Source: JAPLJM01 sp963708515 (GTDB taxonomy: Bacteria > Desulfobacterota > Syntrophia > Syntrophales > Fen-1087). From it: a stretch of DNA of 64,000 nucleotides. The notes under the pieces were generated by a model. The model had not been told where the DNA came from, searched no databases, and saw only the letters and a list, made by a program, of their open reading frames with translations. Below are positions 8,600 through 16,627 of the stretch, in pieces. The position numbers were made by a program, and so were the translations under genes. The stretch lies in NCBI GenBank assembly GCA_963708515.1, contig CAVPSX010000021.1:1-64000 (forward strand), read 5' to 3'. Each line of letters opens with the position of its first letter. Position 1 is the first letter of the stretch.

Positions 8600-8949
8600 A
8601 ACACATGATTTAATTAGACATTAACTTTACTTATTCCGATGTAAAGATAATGCCTGATTGCTCGATATGTATCTGATTATGTGGCGTTTTTGATAAATGA
8701 CCTGAAACTGATGATCAAAATATGCCCTGACTTGTCAAACGGCACCAGGTTTAGGAAGCTCAGAGCGGAGATTGAGGAGCGAAGCTTGACGAACGAAGTG
8801 AGGAAATCCCGAGAATCGGGAGACGAAATCCCGCGAAGCGGGAGCGTAAGGCTTTGCCAACTGCCAACTGCCCTTTGCCAACTTTCTTTTGCCAACTGCC
8901 AATTACCCTTTGCCAACTTTTTCTTGCCAACTGCCAACTATCCTATAAA
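8600..8949. repeat. Spacer with GCCAACTGCCAACT simple repeats
   Basis: No gene. From about 8855 to 8940 the sequence is a degenerate array of TTTGCCAACTGCCAACT units (at least six). Before it lies a segment with palindromic GAAATCCCG / CGGGA words at 8800-8842. The array ends 10 bp from the ACP stop codon. Confidence 0.65.
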
Positions 8950-9213
8950 TCATTTAGGGAGATACTGCTCAACCAGCGCAACAATATTATCGACACTGTC
9001 AAACGCTTCCGGTGTAGCTTTCGAGGGTGGGATTTTTATCTTGAATTTATGTTCGAGAAATACAAGTAATGAGACCATTGAAAATGAATCAACATATCCG
9101 CTTGATATCAAAGGTGTATCATAAGCTATTTCCACATCATCATCATCAACGTATTCTTTCTTCACATAATTAAGTATGAGATCTTTCATCTCTTCGATAG
9201 TCATATTTTCCAT
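8950..9213 (-). CDS. Acyl carrier protein
   Basis: Small acidic 87-residue protein of ACP length. The phosphopantetheine site is visible as GYVDSFSM with Ser43 as the attachment residue. A helical N-terminus (TIEEMKDLILNYVKKEYV) and a C-terminal helix (SVDNIVALVEQYL) complete the four-helix fold. Start: ATG at 9213 (or 9204); open codons further upstream come from a palindromic repeat. It lies 150 bp downstream of the acetyl-CoA-synthetase-like gene on the same strand, suggesting a dedicated ligase/carrier pair that loads a small acid for transfer to a sugar or amino acid. It differs from fatty-acid ACPs, which carry a DSLD context. Family certain; cargo unknown. Confidence 0.92.
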   Translation of the reverse strand: MENMTIEEMKDLILNYVKKEYVDDDDVEIAYDTPLISSGYVDSFSMVSLLVFLEHKFKIKIPPSKATPEAFDSVDNIVALVEQYLPK

Positions 9214-9249
9214 TTTACCGATTATTAAACTGCTAATATAATGTTTGTT

Positions 9250-9360
9250 ATTCCAGGTTCCAAGTTCCAAGTTCCAGGCTTTGCCAGCCGAAGCGTAAGC
9301 GAAGCCTGGTTCCATGTTTCAAGTATTTAACCTGAAACCTGGAACCTTGAACCTGGAATC
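9250..9360. repeat. Inverted repeat (TTCCAGGTTCCAAGTTCC family)
   Basis: The arm ATTCCAGGTTCCAAGTTCC at 9250 is mirrored by CTGGAACCTTGAACCTGGAAT ending at 9359, enough for a long stem-loop between the ligase and ACP genes. A shorter relative (GGTTCCTGGTTCCGG) occurs near 6710-6727. Confidence 0.65.
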
Positions 9361-9364
9361 CATT

Positions 9365-11066
9365 CTAATCATTCTCCAACGTCGAAATGTCCCCAATCTC
9401 CTCCCCCCATTCCTTCGCATGAAGAAGCCTGCGCATAATTTTACCACTCCTTGTTTTTGGCAATAAATCCATATACTCAATCTCCTGAGGCATTGCAATC
9501 GAAGATAATTTCTTCCTGATGAAATTCATTATTTCAAGTTCGAGGTCGGGACCGGGAGTGAACCCGGGCTTAAGAGTTACAAATGCTTTAACAACCTCCA
9601 TGTTTATTTCATCAGGTTTGGCAACAACAGCCGATTCAGCTACTGCCGGATGTTCCAGAAGTGCTGATTCAACTTCAAAAGGACTAACCAGATGACCACC
9701 TGTGTTTATTACATCATCATCTCTCCCGACAAACCAGAAATAGCCATCATTATCTATTGTTGCCTTATCACCGGACAGGTACCATCCGTTAACAAATTTC
9801 TCTTTGTATTTAACATCATTATTCCAGTAGGACCTCATCATTGCCGGCCATCCCGGCTTAAATGCTATCAGACCAATCCTCCCCGATTCCTTAACAGGTT
9901 CAAAATTATTGTCAAGGACGCAGGCTGTTATGCCCGGGAAAGGTTTACCCATTGATCCGGGCTTTATCTTCATCCCCGGATAATTGGAGATCATTATTGA
10001 TCCGGTTTCAGTCTGCCAGAATGTATCATGAAACGGTTTACCGAATACCTTTTCTGACCATGTTACCGCCTCACGGTTAAGAGGTTCTCCCACACTTGCA
10101 AGATGTCGGAGGCTGGAAAGATCAAAGCTTTTAATAATTTCTTCACCGGCTTTCATCAGCGATCTGATGGCTGTGGGTGAAGTGTACCAGACAGTTATCT
10201 TATATTTTTCAATGAATTTGTACCATGCCTGGGCAGAAAAGCCTGAATCAAGAACACATTGTGTTATTCCCAGACTCCACGGACCTATAATACCATAAGA
10301 GGTTCCTGTCACCCATCCGGGATCAGCTGTACACCAATATATATCATTATCCTGAAGATCCAGAACCCATTTTGCAGTCAGATATTGTGAAATCAAGGAA
10401 TAGTGAACATGTTTGACTCCCTTGGGCTGACCGGTAGTCCCGGATGTATAATGCAGAACCGATGGTGATTCAGCTTTTGTCTGAAATATTTCCAGATTTT
10501 CAACCGGAGAAGCGTCTTCAAGACTGAACGCAAATTCCCTGTCCTCAAGTTCCTTTGTCTTTACATGATCTACTATAATAATGAATTCAAGGAAAGGGAG
10601 CCTGTCCAAGTATCTTCCTTATTTTTTGGAGATGTTTTCTCTGGGTAATTATCGCGCGGGTCTGAGCATTCTCAAGTCTGACAAATAACGATTCATCACC
10701 AAAAGCTGAGAATAAGGGCTGAACTATTGCACCGATCTTTAATATTCCCAGAAATCCCAGATATAACTCCGGTATTCTGTCCATGAATAAACAGACCCGG
10801 TCTTCAGGTTGAATCCCCAGGTCTCTGAGAAAACTGCCAATAGTGTTGCCTGCCAACCTGATGTCATTAAAGCTATATTCCTTTTCAACCCCTCCGAATC
10901 CCTCAAAGATCAATGCCGTTTTATCACCGTGTCCACGGTTACATATCCTGTCGGAACAGTACCAGCCGATATTAGCCGGATCTCCCTGCCTGTATCCGAG
11001 TTCATTCTCAGCCAGCTGCCAGGGAGATCTATTTATTCTGTCTTCATACGATCCGATATTCGACAT
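9365..11066 (-). CDS. AMP-forming acetyl-CoA synthetase-like ligase, frameshifted
   Basis: ANL-superfamily enzyme that adenylates a small carboxylic acid and passes it to a thiol (CoA or the neighbouring ACP). Seen: P-loop YTSGTTGQPKGVKH, DIYWCTADPGWVTG, ASVGEPLNREA, FWQTETGS, GWYLSGDKATIDNDGYFWFVGRDDDVI and the C-terminal PKTRSGKIMRR with the catalytic Lys. The Trp in FWQTET is the residue that restricts acetyl-CoA synthetases to short acids. One extra base near 10,606-10,612 splits the frame; correction joins QKIRKIL to DRLPFLEFIIIVDHVK and gives 566 residues, matching AcsA-type enzymes. ATG 11,066 is chosen; upstream codons lack homology. Transcribed away from the enolase-like gene. A housekeeping acetyl-CoA synthetase is the alternative reading. 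Confidence 0.9.
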
Positions 11067-11298
11067 AAAAATATTTTGTATACCGAAATAGTTAAAATTC
11101 ATGATTATACAGATACGAAAATAAAATAAAATTGTTTCGGGGCAAGATATTGGTAAAATATTCTTATAAAATCTTAAAATTGCTGCATGTGTAACCCGGA
11201 CAGATATTGTGCGTATAAGGAGTCGAAATAATCTATACATGTAAAATCAGGTACACAATCTGCTAATAACATTATTAATCCTGGAAATTCAGAAAGTT

Positions 11299-12492
11299 AT
11301 GGAAAACAAAATGCCTGCAAAATCAGTCCACTATAGAAGAATATTAAATTCGCATGGGGAATTTACAAATGAATTTATCATTGTTCTGAATAATGGTTCC
11401 ATTGGCAGGGGCGCCTCACCGAAAGGTGAAACAATCAGTATTTATGAAGATAAACATATTGATATAAGCCCCAAAAAAATAATAGATGTTCTAAAGAAAG
11501 ACAGAGTGTTCTACGAACCTTTGAATCAAGAAGATTGGGACAGCTATCTTGAAGAGAAGATTGGGATTTTTGGCAGAAATAATTCCTATGCTTTATCATT
11601 GGCTTTTTACGATGCCAATGAACATTTTATGCAGACAAGCACTATAGAAAACAGGGACATTAAAAATAACTTTATTCCCAAACTGTGTATTAATATTTTG
11701 AATGGGGGAAATCATGCCTATACCAATCCGGTTCAAAGTGAATTCCATGAATTTCTGCTTGTAGCAAAGACAAATGACCTGATATCTGTTTTAAACGATC
11801 ACGAGTTAATTCAGAGGAGAGTAAAGGATAAATTAGCAAAAAAAGATAAAATTTATATTAATAATAACCTGGTTAATAAATCAGATCATGGTGATAATCG
11901 TGATTGGTTTGATTTTTTACAGGCGACACTTAAAGAATTAGGATTAGAGAAAGATTATAACCTGATGATTGATGCCAGTGGAGGCGACCTGTGGACCGGA
12001 AAGGAATACCGGTTTAAAATAACAAATGATATCTCCATGACTAAGGAAGAGATGTGTTCTTATTGGTTTGATCTGATAAAGGACTATGATTTAAGAATTC
12101 TGGAAGATCCTTTTCATGAAACCGACTTTGAATCATGGTATAACCTCACAAACAATCAAAACAGATGCAAAATAGTGGGTGATAATCTTTACTCCGGTGA
12201 TCCTGATCGAATTGCACAGGGTATTGAAAAGAAATACACCCATGGTATAATCCTTAAACCCAACCAGGCTGGTACAGTATCAAATACAATTAAAGCTATT
12301 AATCTGGTACAAAAAAACAATCATATCCTTATTATGTCACATCGGTCAATCAGTACCGAATCAACATTTTTAGCACATATATCAAACAAGTACAACACAG
12401 AATATATTAAGAATGGTCCAATTCTGACTGATTATTCTTCAATTATACGACTTAATGAATTTATTCGCTTAACAGGATTGGGATATGAATAA
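11299..12492 (+). CDS. Enolase-superfamily protein lacking the general-acid glutamate loop
   Basis: 397 residues aligning end to end with enolase. Seen: RRILNSHGEFTNEF (enolase RxILDSRGNPT), LNGGNHA, SEF with Glu148, metal ligands Asp225 (MIDAS), Glu269 (LEDPF) and Asp295 (VGDNL), Lys320 in ILKPNQAGT, SHRS (348-350) and Lys371 in YIKNG. Thus the metal site and the base lysine are kept. The enolase GDEGG loop carrying the catalytic proton-donor Glu is replaced by SDHGDNRDW (195-203), and the region is shorter, so ordinary 2-phosphoglycerate dehydration is unlikely. The next gene overlaps it by 8 bp. I infer a specialised phospho-sugar-acid or PEP-like reaction in the polysaccharide or a linked small molecule; no PEP mutase is present to support a phosphonate pathway. 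Confidence 0.85.
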   Translation: MENKMPAKSVHYRRILNSHGEFTNEFIIVLNNGSIGRGASPKGETISIYEDKHIDISPKKIIDVLKKDRVFYEPLNQEDWDSYLEEKIGIFGRNNSYALSLAFYDANEHFMQTSTIENRDIKNNFIPKLCINILNGGNHAYTNPVQSEFHEFLLVAKTNDLISVLNDHELIQRRVKDKLAKKDKIYINNNLVNKSDHGDNRDWFDFLQATLKELGLEKDYNLMIDASGGDLWTGKEYRFKITNDISMTKEEMCSYWFDLIKDYDLRILEDPFHETDFESWYNLTNNQNRCKIVGDNLYSGDPDRIAQGIEKKYTHGIILKPNQAGTVSNTIKAINLVQKNNHILIMSHRSISTESTFLAHISNKYNTEYIKNGPILTDYSSIIRLNEFIRLTGLGYE

Positions 12493-13114
12493 GTTTACAA
12501 GGATTTCAACAATCAGGCACGGTCAAACAGTCTATAATCTGGAAAAACGGTATGCTGGTTCGATCGATGTCCCTTTGAACGAAAAAGGCATCAGGGATGC
12601 TGAAACTGCTGCTATTAAATTAAATGACTTTGAATTCGATATTGTGATATCCTCTAAGTTAAAAAGAGCAATCCGGACAGCTGAGCTACTGACCGTCGGG
12701 CGTAAAATTCAAATCATTCAGAATGAATTATGCAATGAAAGAAATTATGGCAGGATGGAAGGATTAGATTATATTGAAGTTGAAGAAATAAAACCACGGA
12801 TTCTATGGCTCAAACTTAATGATGATTTTCATTCTTTAAATCCTCCGAACGGCGAGACTTTTCCTGCACTAAGAAGAAGGGCGAAAACATTTTCTCAATT
12901 CATTTTTCAAAATTATTTTGGTTCCAACATCTTAGTGGTATCAAGCAGTGCTTTTATGCAACAACTGCATGGACTGTTTCGTGGTACTGACTGGATGGAA
13001 CCATTAAGAAATGAAATTCATAATCTTGATTGTATCACTTTTACTTTTAACGGCAGGAAGTTAATTGAAGAGAATACTGTAAAATTGCTACAGGAAGATG
13101 GGATACAATGGTAA
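12485..13114 (+). CDS. Phosphoglycerate-mutase-like histidine phosphatase, second His missing
   Basis: 209 residues of the histidine phosphatase superfamily. The phosphate-accepting motif is present: TIRHGQTVYNLEKRYAG with His12, then VPLNEKGIRDAE, SSKLKRAIRTAEL and the acid CNERNYGRMEG. However, where the family has V-S-H-G-G the protein reads VVSSSAFMQQLHG, so the second catalytic His is replaced by Ser. It overlaps the enolase-like gene by 8 bp, so translation is coupled and the two proteins probably act in one pathway. It converges with the ATP-grasp gene, with a single base between the two stop codons. It could be a phosphatase, mutase or a pseudo-enzyme. Family certain, activity uncertain. 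Confidence 0.88.
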   Translation: MNKFTRISTIRHGQTVYNLEKRYAGSIDVPLNEKGIRDAETAAIKLNDFEFDIVISSKLKRAIRTAELLTVGRKIQIIQNELCNERNYGRMEGLDYIEVEEIKPRILWLKLNDDFHSLNPPNGETFPALRRRAKTFSQFIFQNYFGSNILVVSSSAFMQQLHGLFRGTDWMEPLRNEIHNLDCITFTFNGRKLIEENTVKLLQEDGIQW

Positions 13115-13115
13115 T

Positions 13116-14261
13116 TTATAAGCCTTCAAAGAAATCCTTCAATGCCATTTCCTGAACCCAGAATCTTCCTTCCCTGAAAGTAAAACTTTCTCCATCGAAT
13201 TCATAGTACCCCGGTATTCCATCAATTATCAGCTGTTCGGCAGTATCTATTCCACAAAATACCGAAGTTTCAATTATATTAAAAGTCTTTGTTTGTTCAG
13301 AATAAATCATATCAACGGCAAGAGAAGTTGCTCTCAATAGTTGCTTTGTTCTGAAAGCAATCTTCATGGCCTCTTCCGGGAGTGCCTTTTTTTCCAGAAT
13401 ACCTGCGCCTGAGGCTCTGAAATCTCCTGATTTCGGATACCGGTAATAGCCAACTGCTTTATTGCCTACAACAATAATCCTCAGATCGTATTTTGCATTC
13501 TCAACAAACTGCTGAAAATAAACATAATTTATCTGCCTTGCAAAGGGCCAGTAGGTCTTTTTCCCTACCTTCGAGAAACAATAATTTACATAATTAAAAG
13601 CAGACCTTTTATTTTTAATCATACGAACACCGAAGGAGGATGAACCGGTTGCTATTTTCGAAATAATCGGGTAAACAGTACTGTTTATGAATTCCATAGC
13701 CTCAGTTCTCGAATTGCTTATAAAAGTTGGAACGACAGGCAATCCAAAATTAGAATATAAATAATAAGACCTGATCTTATCCTCGTAGCTCCATAACTCA
13801 TCGAAAGACGGGAAACAGATCTTTTTCAGATATTTTTCCAGAAAATAATATTTCGACTCAGCTTCTGCCTGGAAATCAGGAGATGACCGGGGATGCCATA
13901 TGATAACATCATAATTTCCGGCCTCATTCTGCCAGTTTGATGAGTGAATGTCAAAATAAGACCATGTCAGATTATTGTTTCTAAGGAATCTCTCATATTT
14001 CGGCCAGTAAGCTCTTCGTGCAAAATATCCTTCAAAGTCATCTTCCGCATCTTTGACCAGACCTATCCTCAGTTTTTTTAGTGGAACTGAAATATGAACT
14101 TCATTGGCTGCTTCAAGATAATTTCCCATTTCGGATTCAGGAATTATATCCCCTCTTTTACTGCGACGGTTTATGCGGATCTTGTTTAGCAAAGAAAATC
14201 GATTCAGAAACAGAACCACTGATTCTCGCAAAACCGGAAATAAATATCTTTTAGCGGCCAT
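13116..14261 (-). CDS. RimK-like ATP-grasp carboxylate-amine ligase
   Basis: 381 residues. ATP-grasp signatures: YPIISKIATGSSSFGVRMI (ATP-binding Lys and Gly/Ser-rich loop), YFQQFVENAKYDLRIIVVG, GDFRASGAG, and a C-terminal metal site MIYSEQTKTFNIIETS in which the usual E-x-N is E-T-S. The N-terminal third (to about residue 120) is a separate pre-ATP-grasp domain. ATP-grasp ligases form amide bonds between a carboxyl-phosphate and an amine. A related protein is encoded at 39,948-40,973. Downstream of the opine-synthase-like gene on the same strand (78 bp gap), so it may attach that product to a uronic acid of the polysaccharide. Family confident; substrate inferred. Confidence 0.87.
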   Translation of the reverse strand: MAAKRYLFPVLRESVVLFLNRFSLLNKIRINRRSKRGDIIPESEMGNYLEAANEVHISVPLKKLRIGLVKDAEDDFEGYFARRAYWPKYERFLRNNNLTWSYFDIHSSNWQNEAGNYDVIIWHPRSSPDFQAEAESKYYFLEKYLKKICFPSFDELWSYEDKIRSYYLYSNFGLPVVPTFISNSRTEAMEFINSTVYPIISKIATGSSSFGVRMIKNKRSAFNYVNYCFSKVGKKTYWPFARQINYVYFQQFVENAKYDLRIIVVGNKAVGYYRYPKSGDFRASGAGILEKKALPEEAMKIAFRTKQLLRATSLAVDMIYSEQTKTFNIIETSVFCGIDTAEQLIIDGIPGYYEFDGESFTFREGRFWVQEMALKDFFEGL

Positions 14262-14339
14262 AAATTCGCATATTAATAAGAACTAAGATTAATGTTATAT
14301 TTTTTTGTTTTTACTAAATAGTCAGATTACTGATCTTAG

Positions 14340-15428
14340 TCATAAATATAAATGAGGGTAAGCTTCATTCCTTTTTTGAAACTTGATTATCCCTTTGTTC
14401 CTGATATTGCCGTTTTCTATCTCAACAGCGTTGGATAAAGTAATATCTTTGTGAAAATCAAATCCATTTTCAACAAGATCATTTAAAAAAGGTATCAATG
14501 CTTTTGATATTTCCCTCGAGGCTGCATTCCAGAGATATGAGGGAGCATGATCAACTGAATAGTAACTGATGTCATTTTCAAGCCGGATCAATGGATCTAT
14601 AAAGGTTGTGGGAACTGCAAATTCAAATGCCATTCCTTCATCACAACTTACATCAATTATAAGTGCATTCTTTTTTAATAGTCTTAATTCATCATTCTTA
14701 ACAAAAATTACAGGATGAACCGGATCTTGCAGGATTCCATTAATTATTATGTCCGAACCGGCAATTTCGTCAATGAATTTTTTCGCTCTGCCGATCGGCG
14801 GTGCACAGTAGTATTCACCATTTTCCAAATACAGATGATAGTAGTAAACATCAGGATTCTGGTCTGCCACAAGGTGAACCGGTCGCCTTGTATAAACATG
14901 TATATTATTAAATCCCCGGCCATGTAATGCATATATTGCACCTTTGCTTACCGAACCGTAGCTTATTATCATTACTCTTCTGCGTTGGCCATAGTATCCA
15001 TCAAGCCCGAGCATCTGTAGCGCATGAATAACTGATGCATATCCGGCTATTTCGTTGTTTTTATAGAATATGTGCAGATCTTTCTTCCCATTGTTCCAAT
15101 GATGCATAGCTTCCCAGGAAACAAGAGTTAATTTCTTTTCAATTGCTGCCTGGGCGATATCATGTTGTTGAACACAATGAGTCCATCCCCAGAGAACCTG
15201 TTTTTCGTGCATCTGCGATAAATCTTTTGCAGTGGGCTTAGGAAGAATAATGATATCACATTCCTTAAATAACTCATCTCTGCTTAAAAATGAACCGTTT
15301 CCAATATCAAGCTGTTTATCAGAATATCCGAAGTTTTCACCATATCCATTTTCCAGACGTAAGAAAGATTTAACTTTTTCAGATATATAATGGGAAATGT
15401 TCCGGATAAAGCGGAATTCTTTTTTCAT
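14340..15428 (-). CDS. Alanine-dehydrogenase-fold opine synthase, N5-(carboxyethyl)ornithine synthase-like
   Basis: 362 residues. The N-terminal substrate domain shows the alanine dehydrogenase pattern: ENGYGENFGYSD, ILPKPTAKDL (Lys that binds the keto acid) and WGWTHCVQQHD (catalytic His). The central NAD(P) domain has VMIISYGSVSKGAIYAL, then IINGILQDP and IIDVSCDEGMAFEF. The end YSVDHAPSYLWNAASREISK is characteristic of carboxyethyl-ornithine synthases, which reductively condense pyruvate with a side-chain amine. Lies between capA (57 bp) and the ATP-grasp gene (78 bp), all minus strand. N-carboxyethyl-lysine linked by an amide is a known decoration of some O-antigens, so I infer that kind of product here. 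A plain alanine dehydrogenase or lysine-path reductase is less likely given the C-terminus. Confidence 0.82.
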   Translation of the reverse strand: MKKEFRFIRNISHYISEKVKSFLRLENGYGENFGYSDKQLDIGNGSFLSRDELFKECDIIILPKPTAKDLSQMHEKQVLWGWTHCVQQHDIAQAAIEKKLTLVSWEAMHHWNNGKKDLHIFYKNNEIAGYASVIHALQMLGLDGYYGQRRRVMIISYGSVSKGAIYALHGRGFNNIHVYTRRPVHLVADQNPDVYYYHLYLENGEYYCAPPIGRAKKFIDEIAGSDIIINGILQDPVHPVIFVKNDELRLLKKNALIIDVSCDEGMAFEFAVPTTFIDPLIRLENDISYYSVDHAPSYLWNAASREISKALIPFLNDLVENGFDFHKDITLSNAVEIENGNIRNKGIIKFQKRNEAYPHLYL

Positions 15429-15484
15429 TCTCTTTATATGATGAGCTAAACACTCCTATTTTCATTTTTTTCTATTTTAGCCTT

Positions 15485-16627
15485 TCACATTCCTAATAAC
15501 CTGGCAATAACACCTTTAGAAAGATCCGAAAGTGATTCGCATCTCATATGATTCAGAATCTGGGCATAGTGTTTTCTTTTTCTCAAAAAACGATTAAGAC
15601 CCGTTTTCCGCAGTGACTTTATTATAAACGTGCTATTAAAAAATTGGATTGGACTGAATATATCAATTTTTTCATCATATTTTTCTCTTATAAAGTTCTC
15701 CCAATTTTCTAATAACAGCTTTTCATTTGAAATTATTTCAGAATATCCTTTAATTTCTGACAAAACATTTTGTCTTTCACTCCCCTGGAGGACAGACAGA
15801 GCATAGGTATCTTTGTTCTGCCTTATCGGTATAAGTTCCCATTTGATTCCCATATCTTCTTTAATTCTTATATTCAGAATAAGACCAGTGTACCAGGATT
15901 CGTAATCTGACATCTCGGTAAATAGAAAATTACCCAGTCCATAAAAAACAGGAACATTCTTATATACTTCAAATCCGCTTATAGAGTGTGAATGGTGGCA
16001 GATTATCATCGAAGCTCCATTCTCAGCATAAAAGCGATAAGTATTAACCATACGGGGACTGGGAAGATGATACATCTCATGTCCGCCATGTATAATAACC
16101 AGGACAAGATCACTTGTTTCCTTTGCCCTTCTGATCTGCCTTACATTTTCAATGATATTCAGCGGATTTGCACCAGGTTTGTTTCCTGAAGCAGTTGACC
16201 ATTCATTTTCAGTGAAATTAATTATTGAAATTTTCAATCCTATGGATTCAGGCACAAATGGCATTTCTGCTTCTTCAAGCGACATTCCTGCACCAACATA
16301 TTCAATTAAATTCTCCCGGCAACCTGATATAGTATCAGATAATCCCTTAATGCCATAATCCATTAAATGATTGTTTGCAAGCGTGACAAGATTTATTTTA
16401 AGCTGCTTTAAGTAAGAAAAGGTATGGAGTGAACCGGACAGATTTGGCCCGGTTTTGATGATTTTATTCTCTTTATTACCCGTGACCGGACTTTCAAGAT
16501 TTATAATATTGAAATCCGAATTGTTAAAAATGTCCAGAATTTCATTTGAAAAATATCTTTCATCTGAAGACAGGGTATTCAAATAAAAATCCCCGCCAAT
16601 ATTTATTGATATTTCCTTTTGCATCAT
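15485..16627 (-). CDS. CapA-family protein (poly-gamma-glutamate capsule family)
   Basis: 380 residues with a metallophosphatase-like CapA domain: NIGGDFYLN at the N-terminus, NLESPVTGNKE, VTLANNHLMDYGIKGL, IIHGGHEMYHLPSP, ICHHSHSISGFEVYKNVPVFYGLGNFLF. The Asp, Asn-Asn-His, Gly-Gly-His and His-x-His motifs form the metal-site set of the family. No signal peptide is visible, so this version is likely cytoplasmic or peripheral. It overlaps the upstream glycosyltransferase by 4 bp, so the two are translationally coupled. CapA proteins were named from gamma-polyglutamate capsules, but many act with amino-acid-modified glycans; here the neighbourhood of ATP-grasp and opine synthase genes fits that. 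No capB/capC is present. Confidence 0.88.
   Translation of the reverse strand: MMQKEISINIGGDFYLNTLSSDERYFSNEILDIFNNSDFNIINLESPVTGNKENKIIKTGPNLSGSLHTFSYLKQLKINLVTLANNHLMDYGIKGLSDTISGCRENLIEYVGAGMSLEEAEMPFVPESIGLKISIINFTENEWSTASGNKPGANPLNIIENVRQIRRAKETSDLVLVIIHGGHEMYHLPSPRMVNTYRFYAENGASMIICHHSHSISGFEVYKNVPVFYGLGNFLFTEMSDYESWYTGLILNIRIKEDMGIKWELIPIRQNKDTYALSVLQGSERQNVLSEIKGYSEIISNEKLLLENWENFIREKYDEKIDIFSPIQFFNSTFIIKSLRKTGLNRFLRKRKHYAQILNHMRCESLSDLSKGVIARLLGM

Noticed and set aside
11299..13114. Phosphonate biosynthesis cluster
   Set aside because: No PEP mutase or phosphonopyruvate decarboxylase homologue is present; enolase-like context alone is insufficient.
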